This document shows, piece by piece, positions 61,801 through 64,000 of a DNA stretch of 64,000 bases (within the stretch, counting starts at the first letter, position 1; each line of letters begins with the position of its first letter). Origin of the DNA: Pristionchus mayeri (Eukaryota; Nematoda; Chromadorea; Rhabditida; Neodiplogasteridae). Both the position numbers and the translations under genes were made by a program. The stretch spans positions 18,111,087-18,175,086 of the forward strand of contig BTRK01000001.1 of assembly GCA_036245805.1 (NCBI GenBank), given 5' to 3'. The notes beneath the pieces were generated by a model. That model made no database searches. It saw nothing but the letters and a program-made list of their open reading frames with translations, and was not told the origin of the DNA.

Positions 61801-64000
61801 CATATGCAAATTCTTGTAGTGATTCTTCAGCGCATCAATACCATCGCATTGGTAGTCGCACTTCGGACAGGTAGCTGAATTCATAACTGAATACCACCGG
61901 AAAAAAAGGTATTTTCAAATGTTAAAGTTACCGGACGAGGGCGAAATTGACCACCTATTTTTTTACCTCTCTCGAACAGCCGATGGCTGAGTTAGATGAG
62001 AATTAATATACAAAAAAAATGCTAAAAATCAATAATAGCCTCAAGGGAAAGCCGGAAATGATCAGAGTAATCCCGAGCTCTCTCACTTTTGCATATTCTC
62101 TCGTACACACGACGAGATCAGGGTTTTGTCCGGTAACTTTAAAAAATACAAAATATCCGCAAAACCTCACCGATAAAGTGCGCCTCGTACATGTGTTTTT
62201 TGAGAGATAGCTCTGTTTGACAAGAAAGAGAGCAGGCGTTGCAGCGAAAAACGCTTGAAATGAATTCATAGTTTAAAGGCTACACACGTGCCTGTTTATT
62301 TTCCCTATTACAACTATACTTTAACATATAGTACTCTTTCTGATCCGCTGTTGAGAAATGGGGCGAAAATATGCCAACAAGTAGCGCCGCAATATATTGT
62401 AAAAGAAGCTAAACAGCTCACGGGTTGCTTTGAATGCAGCAGTGCGACGCGAACACCCAGAAGAGGTTGCAGCCTGAAAACAGCGAAATTGTTCGACAAT
62501 TCGCTGGACAAACCCTCTTCATTGTTAGGCAACAATAATATTTGCCCCCTCACGATAGGAGTAGGGATAAGTCCTGGTAAGGTTGGGTAAGCCAATAGTA
62601 CACACGGGAAAGAGTAGAGTCGGTCAGAAATAAGATGCGTGCGAAATATCGAAGAAGTCCCTATCATTCGATAGTTTGAACAGCACGATCACAGTGAATA
62701 CCAAAAAATCTAATTACATTATAACGAGAAAAATGTTTTCAACGTGATTCCTTGTCTTGTCCTCAGTAGAAAAATAAATTGTGCCGGTTCCTATCGACTT
62801 TGGACGCACGTAGCACTTTGGACGCACGTAGTGTTTTTTGAGAGATAGCTCTGTTTGACAAGAAAGAGAGCAGGCGTTGCAGCGAAAAACGCTTGAAATG
62901 AATTCATAGTTTAAAGGCTACACACGTGCCTGTTTATTTTCCCTATTACAACTATACTTTAACATATAGTACTCTTTCTGATCCGCTGTTGAGAAATGGG
63001 GCGAAAATATGCCAACAAGTAGCGCCGCAATATATTGTAAAAGAAGCTAAACAGCTCACGGGTTGCTTTGAATGCAGCAGTGCGACGCGAACACCCAGAA
63101 GAGGTTGCAGCCTGAAAACAGCGAAATTGTTCGACAATTCGCTGGACAAACCCTCTTCATTGTTAGGCAACAATAATATTTGCCCCCTCACGATAGGAGT
63201 AGGGATAAGTCCTGGTAAGGTTGGGTAAGCCAATAGTACACACGGGAAAGAGTAGAGTCGGTCAGAAATAAGATGCGTGCGAAATATCGAAGAAGTCCCT
63301 ATCATTCGATAGTTTGAACAGCACGATCACAGTGAATACCAAAAAATCTAATTACATTATAACGAGAAAAATGTTTTCAACGTGATTCCTTGTCTTGTCC
63401 TCAGTAGAAAAATAAATTGTGCCGGTTCCTATCGACTTTGGACGCACGTAGCACTTTGGACGCACGTAGTGTTTTTTGAGAGATAGCTCTGTTTGACAAG
63501 AAAGAGAGCAGGCGTTGCAGCGAAAAACGCTTGAAATGAATTCATAGTTTAAAGGCTACACACGTGCCTGTTTATTTTCCCTATTACAACTATACTTTAA
63601 CATATAGCACTCTTTCTGATCCGCTGTTGAAAAATGGGGCGAAAATATGCCAACAAGTAGCGCCGCAATATATTGTAAAAGAAGCTAAACAGCTCACGGG
63701 TTGCTTTGAATGCAGCAGTGCGACGCGAACACCCAGAAGAGGTTGCAGCCTGAAAACAGCGAAATTGTTCGACAATTCGCTGGACAAACCCTCTTCATTG
63801 TTAGGCAACAATAATATTTGCCCCCTCACGATAGGAGTAGGGATAAGTCCTGGTAAGGTTGGGTAAGCCAATAGTACACACGGGAAAGAGTAGAGTCGGT
63901 CAGAAATAAGATGCGTGCGAAATATCGAAGAAGTCCCTATCATTCGATAGTTTGAACAGCACGATCACAGTGAATACCAAAAAATCTAATTACATTATAA
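61801..64000 (-). CDS. Gene M: C2H2 finger gene with tandemly repeated exons, partial
   Basis: Minus-strand exons: 62473-62422 (AATSSGCSRRTAAFKAT), 62253-62171 (finger FRCNACSLSCQTELSLKKH, then MYEAHF), 61874-61801 (finger TCPKCDYQCDGIDALKNH). These correspond to gene A's exons 807-858, 1033-1116 and 1226-1299, with equal or near-equal lengths (52, 83 versus 84, 74). All zinc ligands are present, including the Cys lost in gene A. The exon at 62253 is one base shorter than in A and its acceptor is CAAG, so the frame may be broken there. Exon one and the first part of the finger exon recur at 63111-63060 / 62891-62831 and 63749-63698 / 63529-63469. The 5' part lies outside the window. Confidence 0.55.
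62193..64000. repeat. 638-bp tandem array, nearly three copies to the window edge
   Basis: Copies start at 62193, 62831 and 63469; the last is cut by the window end. Only two or three differences were seen between copies (for example near 62338 and 62353 compared with copy three). A short internal direct repeat, GCACTTTGGACGCACGTA, occurs near 62800-62830. Each unit carries two exon pieces of gene M on the minus strand. Confidence 0.95.

Noticed and set aside
62288..62590. 100-codon plus-strand frame repeated in each 638-bp unit
   Set aside because: It starts at a GTG and overlaps minus-strand exon pieces with matching splice sites and family similarity; the repetition is explained by the tandem duplication.
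62193..64000. Tandem array as 5S rRNA, spliced-leader RNA or snRNA cluster
   Set aside because: I looked for the spliced-leader start GGTTTAATTACCCAAG, 5S and U-snRNA hallmarks on both strands and saw none.
1..64000. CRISPR arrays, operons or bacterial genes
   Set aside because: Intron-rich genes, eukaryotic domains and transposons throughout; no regularly spaced short repeats.

Overview
This is a eukaryotic, AT-rich window, most probably from a nematode. The exons are short, the introns are small and end in TTTCAG-like acceptors, there are many Tc1/mariner elements, and two genes carry a SKN-1/CNC-like DNA-binding region. No genus can be named from the sequence. All gene models below were assembled by eye from splice signals, reading phase and comparison between paralogs in the window. 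None has transcript support here.

The main content is a tandem family of related multi-exon genes for putative nuclear DNA-binding proteins. The plus-strand loci are A (554-1407, partial), B (1757-5638, probably continuing into C at 7351-8799), D (9047-11101), E (11439-14058), F (14270-19774), G (20008-42267), H (42548-45580), I (46054-49507) and J (49819-52530). The minus-strand loci are J' (52658-54865), K (55177-58855), L (59182-60984) and M (61801 to the right edge). They are built from interchangeable cassettes, nearly all in phase 0: a start exon MSSDY.A..EIKEEP; acidic exons rich in SUMO-consensus psi-K-x-E; a short (I/M)(F/Y)CPSTGTSRP cassette; a THAP (C2CH) zinc finger in a one-exon form or an intron-split form; C2H2 zinc-finger exons; in D and H a CNC-type basic region; and a C-terminal EPGPS exon. 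Several copies are damaged: nonsense codons, lost zinc ligands, a lost splice acceptor, or a transposon inside an exon.

Transposons fill the introns. Gene G contains an intron of about 17.9 kb (21927-39845). It holds a 273-bp MITE, a degenerate Ty3/gypsy element on the minus strand (22966-32352) that shares an LTR with the stub of a second copy (32353-33233), a TIR element with a nested mariner (33234-35558), and an unresolved repeat block (35559-39676). Other introns hold a 1.27-kb mariner (11846-13113), a mariner nested in a mariner (15432-17602) and several long foldback elements.

From 46227 to 58457 there is a large inverted duplication: two arms of about 5.8 kb around a 631-bp spacer. 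Both arms carry the same intact mariner, inserted at a TA inside a coding exon, so the inversion is younger than the insertion. At the right edge (62193-64000) a 638-bp unit is tandemly repeated. Each unit carries, on the minus strand, an exon plus part of a zinc-finger exon of gene M, so it is an exon-bearing duplication and not an anonymous satellite.
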